Source: a bacterium HR17
GTDB lineage: Bacteria; Armatimonadota; Fervidibacteria; Fervidibacterales; Fervidibacteraceae
Length of the DNA stretch: 64,000 nt
NCBI GenBank assembly: GCA_002898575.1
Contig: BEHT01000011.1
Location: 1-64,000, forward strand
Direction: 5' to 3'
In this document: piece by piece, positions 27,545 to 37,305 of the stretch
Position numbering within the stretch: the stretch's first letter is position 1
How the letters are laid out: each line of letters begins with the position of its first letter
Notes under the pieces: model-generated
What the model was told of the DNA's origin: nothing
The model's database searches: none
The model's input: the letters and a program-made list of their open reading frames with translations, nothing else
Position numbers and translations under genes: made by a program

Positions 27545-29149
27545 GTGGTGTCGGTGAAGACATGGCGCTGCGATGTGGCGGTTATCGGCGGCGGTTTGGG
27601 AGGATGTGCAGCGGCGTTGGCGGCGACAGCGTTGGGATGCAAAGTCGTTTTGACCGAAGAGACCGATTGGCTCGGCGGGCAACTGACGGCGCAAGCCGTT
27701 CCGCCCGATGAACATCCGTGGATTGAACATTTTGGGTGCACCCGTCGTTATCGTCAACTCCGCTATCTCATCCGTCACATTTACCGTGAGCATTATCCGC
27801 TTTTGCCGGCGGCGCGATCGGACCCACACCTTAATCCGGGCAAGGGGTATGTGTCACGCTTGTGTTGCGAACCTAAAGTTGCATTGACGGCGTTGCAATT
27901 GATGCTCGCTTACCCGCAAGCGCGCGGCGATGTGCTCGTCCTGTTACGGCGGAAACTTGTCGCCGCTGATGTAAACGGCGATAGCGTCACAAGCGTGACG
28001 GTGCGCAACTTGGAGACGGGCGATGAGGAGACTATCGTCGCCACCTACTTTTTGGACGCGACGGAACTGGGTGACTTGTTGCCCCTGACGGGCACCGAGT
28101 ATGTGACGGGTGCGGAGAGCCACGCCGAAACGGGCGAGCCTCACGCCAAGAGCGAACCGCAACCTGCCAACATGCAAGCCATCACTTGGGTCTTTGCGAT
28201 GAGTTACGACCCGCACAGTAGCCATGTCATTGACAAGCCTGAAGGTTATGAGTTTTGGCGCGACCATGTGCCCCAACTGACGCCGGCATGGACAGGAAAG
28301 TTGTTGGACTGGACACATCCCCATCCGATCACCCTTGCGCCGCGCCGTCGCGTGCTGTTCCCCGAAGAAGGTGACAGCGATTTGTGGCGCTACCGACGCA
28401 TCGTGTGCAAAGACCACTATCCGCCTGAGGCGATGCCCTTTGAAGTCACCATCGTCAACTGGCCGCAAAACGATTACTGGCTGCGCCCGATTGTGCCAGA
28501 GTTGTGCGCCGACCCCAGCGAAGTAAAGCAGGCGCTGCACGAAGCCAAACAACTGTCGCTCAGTTGGCTTTACTGGCTGCAGACGGAAGCACCCCGCCCC
28601 GATGGCGGTGTCGGTTACCCCGGTTTGTTTTTGCGTCCCGACATCACGGGCACCGAAGACGGATTTGCCAAATACCCTTACATCCGTGAGAGCCGGCGCA
28701 TCAAAGCCGTTTTCACCGTCACGGAATGGCATGTCGGTGTGGACGCGCGCAAGGCAATGGGCAAGGAAGGAGCGGAGCAGTTTGACGACAGCGTGGGCGT
28801 CGGCTGCTACCGGATTGACCTTCACCCGTCAACAGGGGGCGACAACTACATTGACATCAGCGCTTACCCCTTTCAAATCCCGTTGGGCGCGCTGTTGCCC
28901 GTGCGGATGCGCAACTTGCTTCCCGCTTGCAAAAACATCGGCACGACCCACATCACCAACGGCTGCTACCGGCTGCATCCCGTTGAGTGGAACATCGGTG
29001 AGGCAGCGGGCGCGTTAGCCGCTTTTTGTTGCCAGCGTAAACTCGTCCCGCATCAGGTGCGGGAGAAAACGGAGTTGTTGCGGGAGTTTCAAGACCTGCT
29101 GCGGGCGCAAGGCGTGGAACTGGCATGGCCTCAAACGCGCCCGGTCTAA
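27545..29149 (+). CDS. FAD-dependent oxidoreductase (FAD_oxidored family)
   Basis: 534 residues. The N-terminal dinucleotide-binding motif is VAVIGGGLGGCAAALAA, followed by ETDWLGGQLTAQ, which is typical of the PF12831 family. The C-terminus has THITNGCYRLHPVEWNIGEAAG. Members of this family are found in carbohydrate-degrading gene sets and their substrates are mostly unknown. The cluster of start codons at 27545-27556 is GTG only, just after AAAGGA. It closely follows pabB but has no evident functional link to it. Confidence 0.8.
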   Translation: MVSVKTWRCDVAVIGGGLGGCAAALAATALGCKVVLTEETDWLGGQLTAQAVPPDEHPWIEHFGCTRRYRQLRYLIRHIYREHYPLLPAARSDPHLNPGKGYVSRLCCEPKVALTALQLMLAYPQARGDVLVLLRRKLVAADVNGDSVTSVTVRNLETGDEETIVATYFLDATELGDLLPLTGTEYVTGAESHAETGEPHAKSEPQPANMQAITWVFAMSYDPHSSHVIDKPEGYEFWRDHVPQLTPAWTGKLLDWTHPHPITLAPRRRVLFPEEGDSDLWRYRRIVCKDHYPPEAMPFEVTIVNWPQNDYWLRPIVPELCADPSEVKQALHEAKQLSLSWLYWLQTEAPRPDGGVGYPGLFLRPDITGTEDGFAKYPYIRESRRIKAVFTVTEWHVGVDARKAMGKEGAEQFDDSVGVGCYRIDLHPSTGGDNYIDISAYPFQIPLGALLPVRMRNLLPACKNIGTTHITNGCYRLHPVEWNIGEAAGALAAFCCQRKLVPHQVREKTELLREFQDLLRAQGVELAWPQTRPV

Positions 29150-29177
29150 CCGCTCTCGCCCGCTAACTTCCCCAAAG

Positions 29178-29205
29178 TTGACTTTTCAACTCGGCATGCT
29201 AAAAT
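29178..29205 (+). promoter_or_regulatory. Sigma-70-type promoter with palindrome, nitrite/sulfite reductase gene
   Basis: TTGACT (29178-29183) and TAAAAT (29200-29205) are 16 bases apart. The -35 is inside a perfect palindrome AGTTGA-CTTT-TCAACT at 29176-29191, a good candidate operator. The gene starts 28 bases downstream with AAGGAGGCG as ribosome site. Confidence 0.65.
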
Positions 29206-29232
29206 TTACACGGCCAAGGAGGCGAAGCAGCG

Positions 29233-30945
29233 ATGACCCAGCCAACGCCTGACGCAACGCCGACGACAGCCGCCAAAAAGCCACCGGACATCCCGTCGTG
29301 GGACTTGGTGCTCAAACGCAACAGCATCGAGCGGATGAAACAGGAGAAGTTTCCGCTGGACATCATTTGCGAACTGCCGCAACTGATCGCGGCGGGCTAC
29401 GAGGCTATTCCCGAAGAGGACATCGTGCGGCTCCAGTGGTGGGGCTTGTATCACGACAAGCCGAAGGTCGGCACTTTCATGATGCGCATAAAAATTGCTG
29501 GTGGGTTCCTAACGCCGCGGAAGTTGCGGGCGATCGGTGAAGTCGCCAACCGCTACGGCAAAGGCTACGGCGAAATCAGCACCCGCCAAAACATCCAACT
29601 GCACTGGATTCGGCTGGAGGATTTGCCTGCCATCTTTGAGCACCTGCGTGCCAACGGTCTAACGACAGCAGGCGGTTGCGGTGACACGGTTCGCAACATC
29701 ACGGGTTGCCCCGTCGCTGACATTGACCGCCACGCCTTGTTTGATGTCCAACCGCTCATTCAGGAGGCAGCGCGCTTCTTCTACGGCAACCGCGACTACT
29801 CCAACTTGCCCCGCAAGCACAAAATCACCATCGCTGCTTGCCCCTTTCAATGCAACGCGCCTGAAATTCACTGCATTGCATTGGTAGGCGTCATCAAGGA
29901 TGGGCGCGAAGGGTTTGCGGTGCGTGTCGGCGGCGGGCTTTCATCCACACCCCGAATCTCCCGCGATATGGGCGTTTTTGTGCCCTACGAGGAAGCACTT
30001 GAAGTGCTGCGGGCAATTATTGACTGTTGGAAAGAGAACCCGCGCTATCGGCTCAGCCGAGTCAAGGCGCGGCTCAAGTTCATGGTGGACGATTACGGCG
30101 CCGACGAATACCGGCGGATGGTGGAAGAACGGTTGGGGCGCAAGTTGGAAGACTTTCAAGCACCTGAAGCGGTGGGCGAAGCGGACCATTTGGGCGTTCA
30201 CCCGCAGCGCCAAGACGGCTACTTTTACATCGGCTTTCCCGTCCCCGTCGGTTGGCTTTCGGGCGACCAGATGCTGCGCCTCGCCGACATCGTGGAAGAA
30301 GTGGGCGGCGATATTCGGTTGACACGCCAGCAAAACTTTATCGTCGGAAACATCCCCGAAAACAAAGTCGCGTGGGTCGCCCATCGGGTTGAGCAAATGG
30401 GCTTTCCGTTGCGCGTCAACCGTATTTGGGGGCGCTCCATCGCTTGCACGGGTGAACCCTTCTGCAACTACTCGGTCACCGAGACGAAGACGAAACTCAA
30501 GGAAATCGTGGAGCGGCTGGAGGCGAAATTCGGCGAAGCGGTTGCCGACCTGAAAATTCACCTTGACGGTTGTCCGCACGCCTGCGGACAGCATTGGGTC
30601 GGCGACATCGGGCTGCAAGGGACGACAGCGCGGGAGACAGACGAGCATGGCGGCAAGATTCAGGCTTACGACATTATCTTGCGCGGCGGCTTGGGCAAAA
30701 AGACCGCTATCGGCAAACAACTGCTGCGGCGCGTCCCCAGCGAGTGGGTGCCGTTGTATGTGGAGCGGTTAGTGGAAGCGTGGCTGTGGTTTCGCACTTT
30801 GCGCAACGGTAGCGGCACCGCCTACACCTTCCGCGACTTCTGTGACGAACGCACTGACGAAGAGTTGATCGCTATCGCCGAAGGGCGCCTGTCCGCCCGC
30901 GACCTGCTGGCGCGCATCGCGCCCGAGCTGGTGTCGGCATGCTGA
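29233..30945 (+). CDS. Ferredoxin-dependent nitrite/sulfite reductase (siroheme, [4Fe-4S])
   Basis: 570 residues with two half-repeats of the NirA/Sir family. Each half has the substrate/siroheme arginine region (STRQNIQLHWI; RLTRQQNFIVGNI). The C-terminal cluster ligands are CTGEPFC and CPHAC (four Cys of the siroheme-bridged [4Fe-4S]). It makes a six-electron reduction of nitrite to ammonia or sulfite to sulfide for assimilation. Which substrate is used cannot be told safely; sat at 54.9 kb argues for sulfate assimilation, nitrite is equally possible. A clear promoter and palindrome precede it. Confidence 0.9.
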   Translation: MTQPTPDATPTTAAKKPPDIPSWDLVLKRNSIERMKQEKFPLDIICELPQLIAAGYEAIPEEDIVRLQWWGLYHDKPKVGTFMMRIKIAGGFLTPRKLRAIGEVANRYGKGYGEISTRQNIQLHWIRLEDLPAIFEHLRANGLTTAGGCGDTVRNITGCPVADIDRHALFDVQPLIQEAARFFYGNRDYSNLPRKHKITIAACPFQCNAPEIHCIALVGVIKDGREGFAVRVGGGLSSTPRISRDMGVFVPYEEALEVLRAIIDCWKENPRYRLSRVKARLKFMVDDYGADEYRRMVEERLGRKLEDFQAPEAVGEADHLGVHPQRQDGYFYIGFPVPVGWLSGDQMLRLADIVEEVGGDIRLTRQQNFIVGNIPENKVAWVAHRVEQMGFPLRVNRIWGRSIACTGEPFCNYSVTETKTKLKEIVERLEAKFGEAVADLKIHLDGCPHACGQHWVGDIGLQGTTARETDEHGGKIQAYDIILRGGLGKKTAIGKQLLRRVPSEWVPLYVERLVEAWLWFRTLRNGSGTAYTFRDFCDERTDEELIAIAEGRLSARDLLARIAPELVSAC

Positions 30946-30964
30946 CAAACCGTTCAGTGCCCTG

Positions 30965-31618
30965 TCAATCGCTGTAAGGCACGGCAACCTCGCCCCGCCG
31001 CAGGGCGAACAGCAACGATGCCCAACGCCCGTCCCCGTGAAGCGGTTGAGGCAAGGCGCTTTCGCTGAAAAATTGTGCGTCCCGGCACTCATGGGGGAGC
31101 GGGCGCAACTTGCCCGCCACATAGCGGCACTCATAGACGAGGCAGTAAAACGCAATGCCCCGGCTAAAACGATGCCGAAAGCCATCCAAGACAGCGATCA
31201 ACCGTAGCGGTTCAACGGTCAAGCCCGTTTCTTCCTGCGTTTCCTTAACGGCGATTTCGCTGGGCGTGTAGCCGACATCCGCCCAACCGCCCGGCAAAAA
31301 CCATGTCCCGCTGTCAGCGCGTTGCACCAACAGCAGCCGGTCGTGTTCGTCAAACACAGCAGCATTGACGACGACTTTCGGCGTCACATAGCCTGCCACG
31401 CCAAGTTGAACCTCGCTTTTCCACGCTCGCAATGTTTGCTCCACTTGCTCTGCGTTTGCCGCGTTTGCCAGCGCCGCTGCCATCTCCGCCGCCAGTTTCA
31501 GCACTTCTTCGTAGCGCTCGCGTTCGTAAGGGCTTTGCGTGAACACTAAACCCGTTTGGGCGATGGCTTTGAGCGCGGCTTGCCAGCGCAACAGTTGAGC
31601 CCACAAGTCCGTCGCCAT
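30965..31618 (-). CDS. Nudix hydrolase with N-terminal Nudix_N domain
   Basis: 217 residues. The Nudix box reads GWADVGYTPSEIAVKETQEE and then TG, close to the consensus, with Lys for the usual Arg before the first Glu. The first 60 residues form the helical Nudix_N_2-like domain. Proteins with this plan hydrolyse nucleotide-sugar or NADH-like diphosphates. Its start lies next to the repeat at 31.7 kb and it converges with the nitrite/sulfite reductase gene. Confidence 0.85.
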   Translation of the reverse strand: MATDLWAQLLRWQAALKAIAQTGLVFTQSPYERERYEEVLKLAAEMAAALANAANAEQVEQTLRAWKSEVQLGVAGYVTPKVVVNAAVFDEHDRLLLVQRADSGTWFLPGGWADVGYTPSEIAVKETQEETGLTVEPLRLIAVLDGFRHRFSRGIAFYCLVYECRYVAGKLRPLPHECRDAQFFSESALPQPLHGDGRWASLLFALRRGEVAVPYSD

Positions 31619-31672
31619 TCGTGCGTGCCCCCTTTTAGCGGTGCGATACCCGTGTTTTCTTTCAGCAGTGCC

Positions 31673-31825
31673 TCGGAGGGCGCGTCTCCTGACGCACCGC
31701 TCTCTTTCAGCGGCTCAGGAGAGCCGCCCTCCGAGAGCCTTCGGAGGGCGCGTCTCCTGACGCGCCGCTCTCTTTCAGCGGCTCAGGAGAGCCGCTCTCC
31801 GACTAAGCCCCATTATTCAACACAG
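31673..31825. repeat. Structured repeat, two units plus conserved tail
   Basis: Units start at 31673 and 31741. Each begins TCGGAGG, ends CCTCCGA or CTCCGA, and encloses two hairpins: GGCGCGTC-TCCT-GACGCGCC (one mismatch in unit 1) and GCGGCTC-AGGA-GAGCCGC. A tail CCCCATTATTCAACACAG follows (31808-31825), shared with the copies at 37.3 and 56.1 kb. It sits in the leader of the HlyD gene. Confidence 0.9.
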
Positions 31826-31833
31826 CATGTCCG

Positions 31834-31842
31834 TGCGATAAT
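31834..31842 (+). promoter_or_regulatory. Extended -10 promoter element for the HlyD gene
   Basis: TGCGATAAT begins 9 bases after the repeat tail and 29 bases before the likely start. It is identical to the tatC element. The repeat tail (TTATTC, 31813-31818) lies at about the -35 distance, so the repeat may supply part of the promoter. Confidence 0.4.
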
Positions 31843-31870
31843 TTGCGAAGGCGACCTTGGGAAGGCAAGG

Positions 31871-33778
31871 ATGGGTGAGCCGATGATTGCACGCCGCTGG
31901 CTGTTTTTAACTGCACCTCTCTTGCTGTCCGTGGCATGGTGGCTGTGGCGGCAACGCCCTGTCGCCGTGCAAGTGATCCCTGTGCGGCAGGGACGGCTGG
32001 TGGAAGTCGTTTACGCGACGGGCACCGTTAAGCCCGCCCAAGAGTTGCTGGTGGACGCCAAAGTCTCGGCGCAGGTGAAAGCCATTTTGGTCAAGGAAGG
32101 GCAACGGGTGCGACAAGGGCAAGCCCTCGCCCTGCTGGACGCTGCAGACTTTGAGATGAAGGTGCGGGAAGCGGAAAAGCGGTTGCGCGTCGCTGAAGCC
32201 CAGTGGCAGCAGTTGCGCGCGGGTACTGACCCGCTCGACATCGCCGCCCTCCGCGCTGAATTGGACGCCGCCATCGCACAATGGCGTGCAGCGCAAACGG
32301 AGATCGCCACGGCGCAAGCGCAATGGGACGCCGCTAAAGCGCGCTACCGACAGGCGCTGGACAGTTTGCGGCTAACACGCGACGAGGTGCAAACTGCCAT
32401 TCGCCAAGCCGAAGAGAACTTGCGGATCGCTGAATCCCAACTTCGCCAAGCCCAGATAGCGTTGGAAACGACGAAGGAAGTCGTGCGGCAGCAAATTGCG
32501 CAAGCGGAAGCCGCTTTAAAAACCGCCAAGGCGCAAGCGGCGCTCTTGGACGAAGGCGCCCGCGAAGAAGAGAAGCGGCGCGCCAAAGCTGCACTGGACG
32601 CCGCTAAAGCCGCGCTGGACGAAGCCCAACGCCAACGGGAACGAGCGCACCGCTTGTTCGCCGAAGGCGCTATCGCCAAAGCCGATGTGGATGCTGCCGA
32701 AACGCGCTACGCGTTGGCGCTGGCGGAGTGGCAAGCAGCCGAAGCCAATTGGCAGCAGGTTATCAAAGGCGCACGCCCGCAAGAGCGCGAAGCGGCGCAC
32801 GCCCAGGTGGCGCAAGCGGAAGCCGCGCTGGAAGCCGCCAAAGCACGCCAAGCGGAAATCCGTTTGCGCCAGCAAGATGTGGAAACCGCTCAAGCCCGCC
32901 TGGCTCAGGCGCAAGCGCAGTTGCGAGCGGCGAAAGCCAACGAACGCCAAATCGCTTTGCGCCAAGCAGAAGTGGACGCTGCCAGCGCCCAATTGCGTCA
33001 AGCCGAAGCGTTGCTGCGCAAAGCGGCGGCGGCAGAGCGCACAGCAAAAGCCCGCATGGACGCAGTGCAGGCGAAATTGGCTCAAGCGCGACGGGGCGCC
33101 CGCCCCGAAATGCTGGAAGTCGCTCGCCGCGAATATGAAGCGGCGCTGCAAGCCTACGAAGACGCTCAACGCAAATTGAGCGATTTCGTCGTGCGCGCAC
33201 CCGTTGACGGCGTCATCACGGAAGTCGTCGCCAAAGTCGGCAGTTACTTGGCGGCAGGCTTTGGCATGTCCACTATCGTCAAGATGGCGACAGGGGAGCA
33301 AGTGAGCATTGAAGCGCAAGTGGATGAAGCCGACATCGGCAAAGTGCGCTTGGGGCAGCGGGCTTACTTCCGCGTGGACGCTTACCCTGAACGGGTTTAT
33401 CGCGCCATCGTCGCCCGCATCCATCCCGAAGCCGACAAAGTAACCCGCACCTACCGCGTGGAGTTACGCGATATTGAGCCGCCGCACGGATTGAAGTTGG
33501 GCATGAGCGGTGATGTGAACATTCAAGTGACGGTCGTGCCCGATGCGGTGTTAGTGCCTACGACAGCGGTTGCCTCCGACACCGCGGCGCCCAGCGTTTG
33601 GGTCGTGGAAAACGGGCGCGCTCGGTTACGGCGGGTGCGAATCGGGGCACGGGATAACCAACACATCCATGTCCGCAGCGGTGTGCGGGTCGGTGAATTC
33701 GTCATCATTAACCCGCCATCCGACTTGCAGGACGGGCAACCTGTTCGCTTCCAACTGAACCACATCGCTCGCCCGTAA
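31871..33778 (+). CDS. HlyD/MacA-family membrane fusion protein with very long coiled coil
   Basis: About 635 residues. N-terminal membrane anchor, a split biotinyl-lipoyl domain (GTVKPAQELLVDAKVSAQV ... VVRAPVDGVITEV), an Ala/Gln/Glu-rich alpha-hairpin of roughly 330 residues between the halves, and beta-barrel/MP domains (VDEADIGKVRLGQ; KLGMSGDVNI). The hairpin is much longer than in MacA, which suggests contact with a tall outer-membrane channel. It forms the periplasmic link of a tripartite exporter. Start at 31871 follows GGAAGG; 31883 is an alternative. The FtsX-type permease gene follows. Open frame further upstream only reads through repeat DNA. Confidence 0.88.
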   Translation: MGEPMIARRWLFLTAPLLLSVAWWLWRQRPVAVQVIPVRQGRLVEVVYATGTVKPAQELLVDAKVSAQVKAILVKEGQRVRQGQALALLDAADFEMKVREAEKRLRVAEAQWQQLRAGTDPLDIAALRAELDAAIAQWRAAQTEIATAQAQWDAAKARYRQALDSLRLTRDEVQTAIRQAEENLRIAESQLRQAQIALETTKEVVRQQIAQAEAALKTAKAQAALLDEGAREEEKRRAKAALDAAKAALDEAQRQRERAHRLFAEGAIAKADVDAAETRYALALAEWQAAEANWQQVIKGARPQEREAAHAQVAQAEAALEAAKARQAEIRLRQQDVETAQARLAQAQAQLRAAKANERQIALRQAEVDAASAQLRQAEALLRKAAAAERTAKARMDAVQAKLAQARRGARPEMLEVARREYEAALQAYEDAQRKLSDFVVRAPVDGVITEVVAKVGSYLAAGFGMSTIVKMATGEQVSIEAQVDEADIGKVRLGQRAYFRVDAYPERVYRAIVARIHPEADKVTRTYRVELRDIEPPHGLKLGMSGDVNIQVTVVPDAVLVPTTAVASDTAAPSVWVVENGRARLRRVRIGARDNQHIHVRSGVRVGEFVIINPPSDLQDGQPVRFQLNHIARP

Positions 33779-33823
33779 ACGACGGTGAGCCGCACCAGGT
33801 ATCAAGTTGTGGGGGCGTCAACG

Positions 33824-35116
33824 ATGCCGATGGAACTGTGGCTGGCGTGGCGGTTGCTTTGTGCTCGTCCCCGCCAGACACTGCTAAGCGTTTTGGGCGT
33901 TACGGTCGGCGTCGCAGCGCTCATCATCATGCGGTCTATGACGCTGGGCTTCCTCAACCAGTTTGTCAACAAGGTGGTGGAATTGGCGGCACATGTAGAG
34001 GTGCTGGGTGAAGAGATGAGCGCTTACCTAAACCCGCAGGACGCAACGGCGGTGGCGACGGAGCCTGTCCGCCGCGTCTTCGCCGCGTCGCCGTTGCTCA
34101 CCCTTTTTGCGACGACCCGCCCTGCCGCTCCGAAGCCCCTCAAAGGCATCGCCAACTGGCAGCAAGTCGCCGCTCAAATTGAACAACTGCCTTTCGTCCG
34201 TTCCGTCGCCCCTATCGTCGCGATGGAAGGGCTTATCCTGTTTGGCGATCGCACTGAAACGGTGGGGCTCATCGGCATTGAGCCGGCACGCTACAACCGC
34301 ACCGTCCCGCTACGCCGTTGGATCGCCGCAGGCAGTTTGGACGCCTTGCAAGCCAACCCGAACAGCGTCATCTTGGGCATAAAACTCGCCGAAAGTTTGG
34401 GCGTGCGGTTAGGGGACCGGGTGACGGTTGTCGGACGCAACGGGGCGACCGCTCCCTTGCGCGTCGTCGGTTTTTACCGATCGCAAGTGACCCTCGTTGA
34501 CCGCTTTCGCGGTTACGCGCCGTTGCGCACCGTGCAGCGGCTCAAGGGCACCGACCGCGTGGACGCCCTTTCCGTTCGCCTGACCGATCTGCACCGCGCT
34601 GACGCCGTCGCGCAGCAAATCCGTCAATTGACAGGCTTGGACGCCCACACTTGGCAGGAGTTGGGACGCGGGTTACTCGCCATCTTCCGCATGATTGACC
34701 TGATCGCCACGCTGGTCGTCGCCGTCATTGTGGTCGTCGCCGGGTTCGGCATCGCCATCACCCTAGTGCTGTTGGTCAGTGAAAAGAAGGGCGCTATCGG
34801 CGTGCTGAAAGCAGCGGGCATGTTGCCCCACCGCATCGCTCTGAGTTTCCTTGCCGCCGGATTGCTCATCGCCATCGCTGGGGTCGGGTTGGGTGAGGCG
34901 GTAGGGGCTATCGGCGTAGAGGTGTTGGACCGAACGCCGACCGGGCTGCGGGGCTTTGCGACCTTTGTGGAAAGCGAAACCTTTCCGATGCTGCGGCGGT
35001 GGGACATTTACGCTTTAGCCGCTGTCACCGCGTTGGCTGTCATCGTCGTCGCCAGTTGGTTTCCTGCCCGTCGCGCCGCTGCCCTTGACCCTGTCGCAGC
35101 GTTGCGGGGCGAATAG
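33824..35116 (+). CDS. MacB/LolE-like FtsX-family ABC permease
   Basis: 430 residues. An N-terminal helix (SVLGVTVGVAALIIMRSM), a periplasmic MacB-PCD domain of about 230 residues, then three helices containing LVSEKKGAIGVLKAAGM, the FtsX-domain signature. This is the membrane part of a MacAB/LolCDE-like exporter. It pairs with the upstream HlyD-type protein; no ABC ATPase gene is adjacent, so the motor subunit must be elsewhere or shared. Confidence 0.87.
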   Translation: MPMELWLAWRLLCARPRQTLLSVLGVTVGVAALIIMRSMTLGFLNQFVNKVVELAAHVEVLGEEMSAYLNPQDATAVATEPVRRVFAASPLLTLFATTRPAAPKPLKGIANWQQVAAQIEQLPFVRSVAPIVAMEGLILFGDRTETVGLIGIEPARYNRTVPLRRWIAAGSLDALQANPNSVILGIKLAESLGVRLGDRVTVVGRNGATAPLRVVGFYRSQVTLVDRFRGYAPLRTVQRLKGTDRVDALSVRLTDLHRADAVAQQIRQLTGLDAHTWQELGRGLLAIFRMIDLIATLVVAVIVVVAGFGIAITLVLLVSEKKGAIGVLKAAGMLPHRIALSFLAAGLLIAIAGVGLGEAVGAIGVEVLDRTPTGLRGFATFVESETFPMLRRWDIYALAAVTALAVIVVASWFPARRAAALDPVAALRGE

Positions 35117-35123
35117 CCCGCGT

Positions 35124-37211
35124 TCACTTGAACGCGGCTATCAGCGCCACGCCGCTCCAATGGACGGCAGCAGTGAACAGGACGGCGACGCTCAACTGAA
35201 AGGCACCCGCAAACACCGCCCACTTCCAATGCCCCGCTTCTTTTGCCTGCACGACGAAGGTGTAAGCGCAAGGCAAATAGAGCGCATAAAAGACGAGGAA
35301 GGTGAACGCCGCAAGGGGCGACCAATGCGCCCGCAAAAAGTCCAGCACCGCAGCCGGTTCGTCCAAAGTCCGTTGCAACCCGTAAGTGATAGCAAGCGAC
35401 GCAAGGGCGATCTCTTTGGCGGGCAACGCAAACAGACACGCCGTCAACATGCTGCCGTCAAGCCCCAACGGTTTTCCGGCGACATCCAATGTCGCGACCA
35501 AGTTACCTGTGACCGTGCGTTCAAAAGGTGCGCCAACGGGCAAATTGCTCAGGAGCCAAATCAGCGCACAAAAAGGCGCGGCGATAAGCAGCGCCCGATA
35601 TTGCGTTTGCACCGCCCGCTCCCAAACGGTGTTGACAAGCAACTTGCGCAGGCTGGGCTTGCGGTAAGGCGGCAACTCCAACACGAACAGTGTCGTTGTG
35701 CCCTTGAGCACGGTGTGGCTCAACAGCCACGACCCGAACAAGACAGCGGTGAAACTGATGGCGATGAGCGCGACCAACACCAGCGGCGCCCATTTGCCAA
35801 ACAACAACAAACTCAAGGGCAGTAAATTGCCCCACCGCCCGTTGCATGGGTTGAGCGCCGCTGTCAAGATAGCGATCAACCGCACACGCGGGTCTTCAAT
35901 GACCCGCGTCGCCAAAACGCCGGGAATGTTGCAGCCATACGAAACCATGCACGAAAGGCAATGTTTGCCTTGTGACCCGACCTTTTGCATCACCTTGTCC
36001 AAGTTGAACGCGATGCGGGGAACTAAACCGAAATCTTCCAGCACGGCGTAGAGCAGGTAGAAGATGAGCATCGGCGGGAACATGACGGCAAACACTGACC
36101 CGACGCCCAACAGCACCCCGTCAACGAGCACGCCCTTCAGCCACCAAGACAACCCGACTGCGTTTGCCCAATGGCGCGCTTGTGCGACGAGCCACGAGAC
36201 GCCTCCTTCCAGCCACGCTGACGGTTTGTTGGCACCGATTGCCGTCAGCCAAAAGATGAGACCGAAAAGCGCCAAGGTGAGGGGTAATCCCAGCCAGCGG
36301 TGCGTCAGCAAATTGTCCAGCCACTCCGTCCAATCAAAGCGCGGGACGACGACTACCCAACGCCCAAACCGCAATTGCAAGGAGGGACGAGGTGTTTGCT
36401 CCGTGACGGCAGAGGCGATAGCCGTTGCCCGTTCGTGCAGCGTCCGCGCGATTTCCAAATCCAGTGAAGTGCCAAACCCTTCAGCGTCCCTGCGGCATTC
36501 GTTGAGCACTTGCTCAACCACACCGTCCCGCTGGGACAACCATGCCAGCGCCAACTCATCGCCTTCCAGCAACCGCAGCGCCAGCCATCGGCTCGCCGTC
36601 CGCCATCGCCCGTCCACGACTTGCTCCAAAAGGGGTGTCACCTTTTGCAAGCAATTTTCCACGAGCAAGGGGTAGCGGGTTTTGACGGGGCGAACGGGCA
36701 AGCGCCCTTCGGCGACGGCAACCGCTGCTTCCAAGGCTTCTGCCACACCTTCGCCCCGCACAGCGACTGTCGGGACGACAGGCACGCCCAGCATGTCGCG
36801 CAACCGCTGCAAGTGGATATTCACGCCTTTTGCCGCCGCCTCGTCCATCAAGTTCAGCGCGACAACTATTTTGTCGGTCAACTCCAACGCTTGCAGGACG
36901 AGATAAAGGTTACGGGCGAGGTTGGTGGCATCCACGACGACGATGACGGCATCCACTTCGTCGCTCAGCAGGAACTCGCAGGCGATGCGCTCTTCGGGCG
37001 ATTCAGCGTGCAGGGCATAAGTGCCCGGCAAATCCACGATTCGCACCGTTTGCCCATCGCGCAGCCGAGCGAACCCTTCCGCCTTCTCCACCGTTTTGCC
37101 CGGCCAGTTGCCGACATGCTGGCGCAAACCTGTCAAGGCGTTGAACAGCGTGCTCTTGCCAGTGTTGGGGTTGCCCAGTAAGGCTATGGTCAAAGTCTTT
37201 GTCGCAGCCAT
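35124..37211 (-). CDS. feoB: Ferrous iron transporter FeoB
   Basis: 695 residues. The N-terminal G domain has GNPNTGKST (G1), DLPGTYAL (G3) and NLMDE (G4), followed by a helical regulatory domain and a membrane region with two Gate motifs (for example CLSCMVSYGCNIPG). It imports Fe2+ across the inner membrane. The ATG at 37211 follows GAGGAGGG. feoA and a DtxR-type regulator lie upstream on the same strand, separated by a 400-base spacer that contains a structured repeat. Confidence 0.96.
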   Translation of the reverse strand: MAATKTLTIALLGNPNTGKSTLFNALTGLRQHVGNWPGKTVEKAEGFARLRDGQTVRIVDLPGTYALHAESPEERIACEFLLSDEVDAVIVVVDATNLARNLYLVLQALELTDKIVVALNLMDEAAAKGVNIHLQRLRDMLGVPVVPTVAVRGEGVAEALEAAVAVAEGRLPVRPVKTRYPLLVENCLQKVTPLLEQVVDGRWRTASRWLALRLLEGDELALAWLSQRDGVVEQVLNECRRDAEGFGTSLDLEIARTLHERATAIASAVTEQTPRPSLQLRFGRWVVVVPRFDWTEWLDNLLTHRWLGLPLTLALFGLIFWLTAIGANKPSAWLEGGVSWLVAQARHWANAVGLSWWLKGVLVDGVLLGVGSVFAVMFPPMLIFYLLYAVLEDFGLVPRIAFNLDKVMQKVGSQGKHCLSCMVSYGCNIPGVLATRVIEDPRVRLIAILTAALNPCNGRWGNLLPLSLLLFGKWAPLVLVALIAISFTAVLFGSWLLSHTVLKGTTTLFVLELPPYRKPSLRKLLVNTVWERAVQTQYRALLIAAPFCALIWLLSNLPVGAPFERTVTGNLVATLDVAGKPLGLDGSMLTACLFALPAKEIALASLAITYGLQRTLDEPAAVLDFLRAHWSPLAAFTFLVFYALYLPCAYTFVVQAKEAGHWKWAVFAGAFQLSVAVLFTAAVHWSGVALIAAFK

Positions 37212-37305
37212 CAAAATCCCTCCTCACGGCAAAAGCGCCAAGCCGATTCGGAAAACGCCATTTGGCGCCGCTTTGCTTTGTTGAATTGCCCTTGTCGGCA
37301 AGACC

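Noticed and set aside
31556-31870. N-terminal extension of the HlyD frame
   Set aside because: It runs through the repeat and the opposite-strand Nudix gene; a membrane anchor and ribosome site start at 31871.
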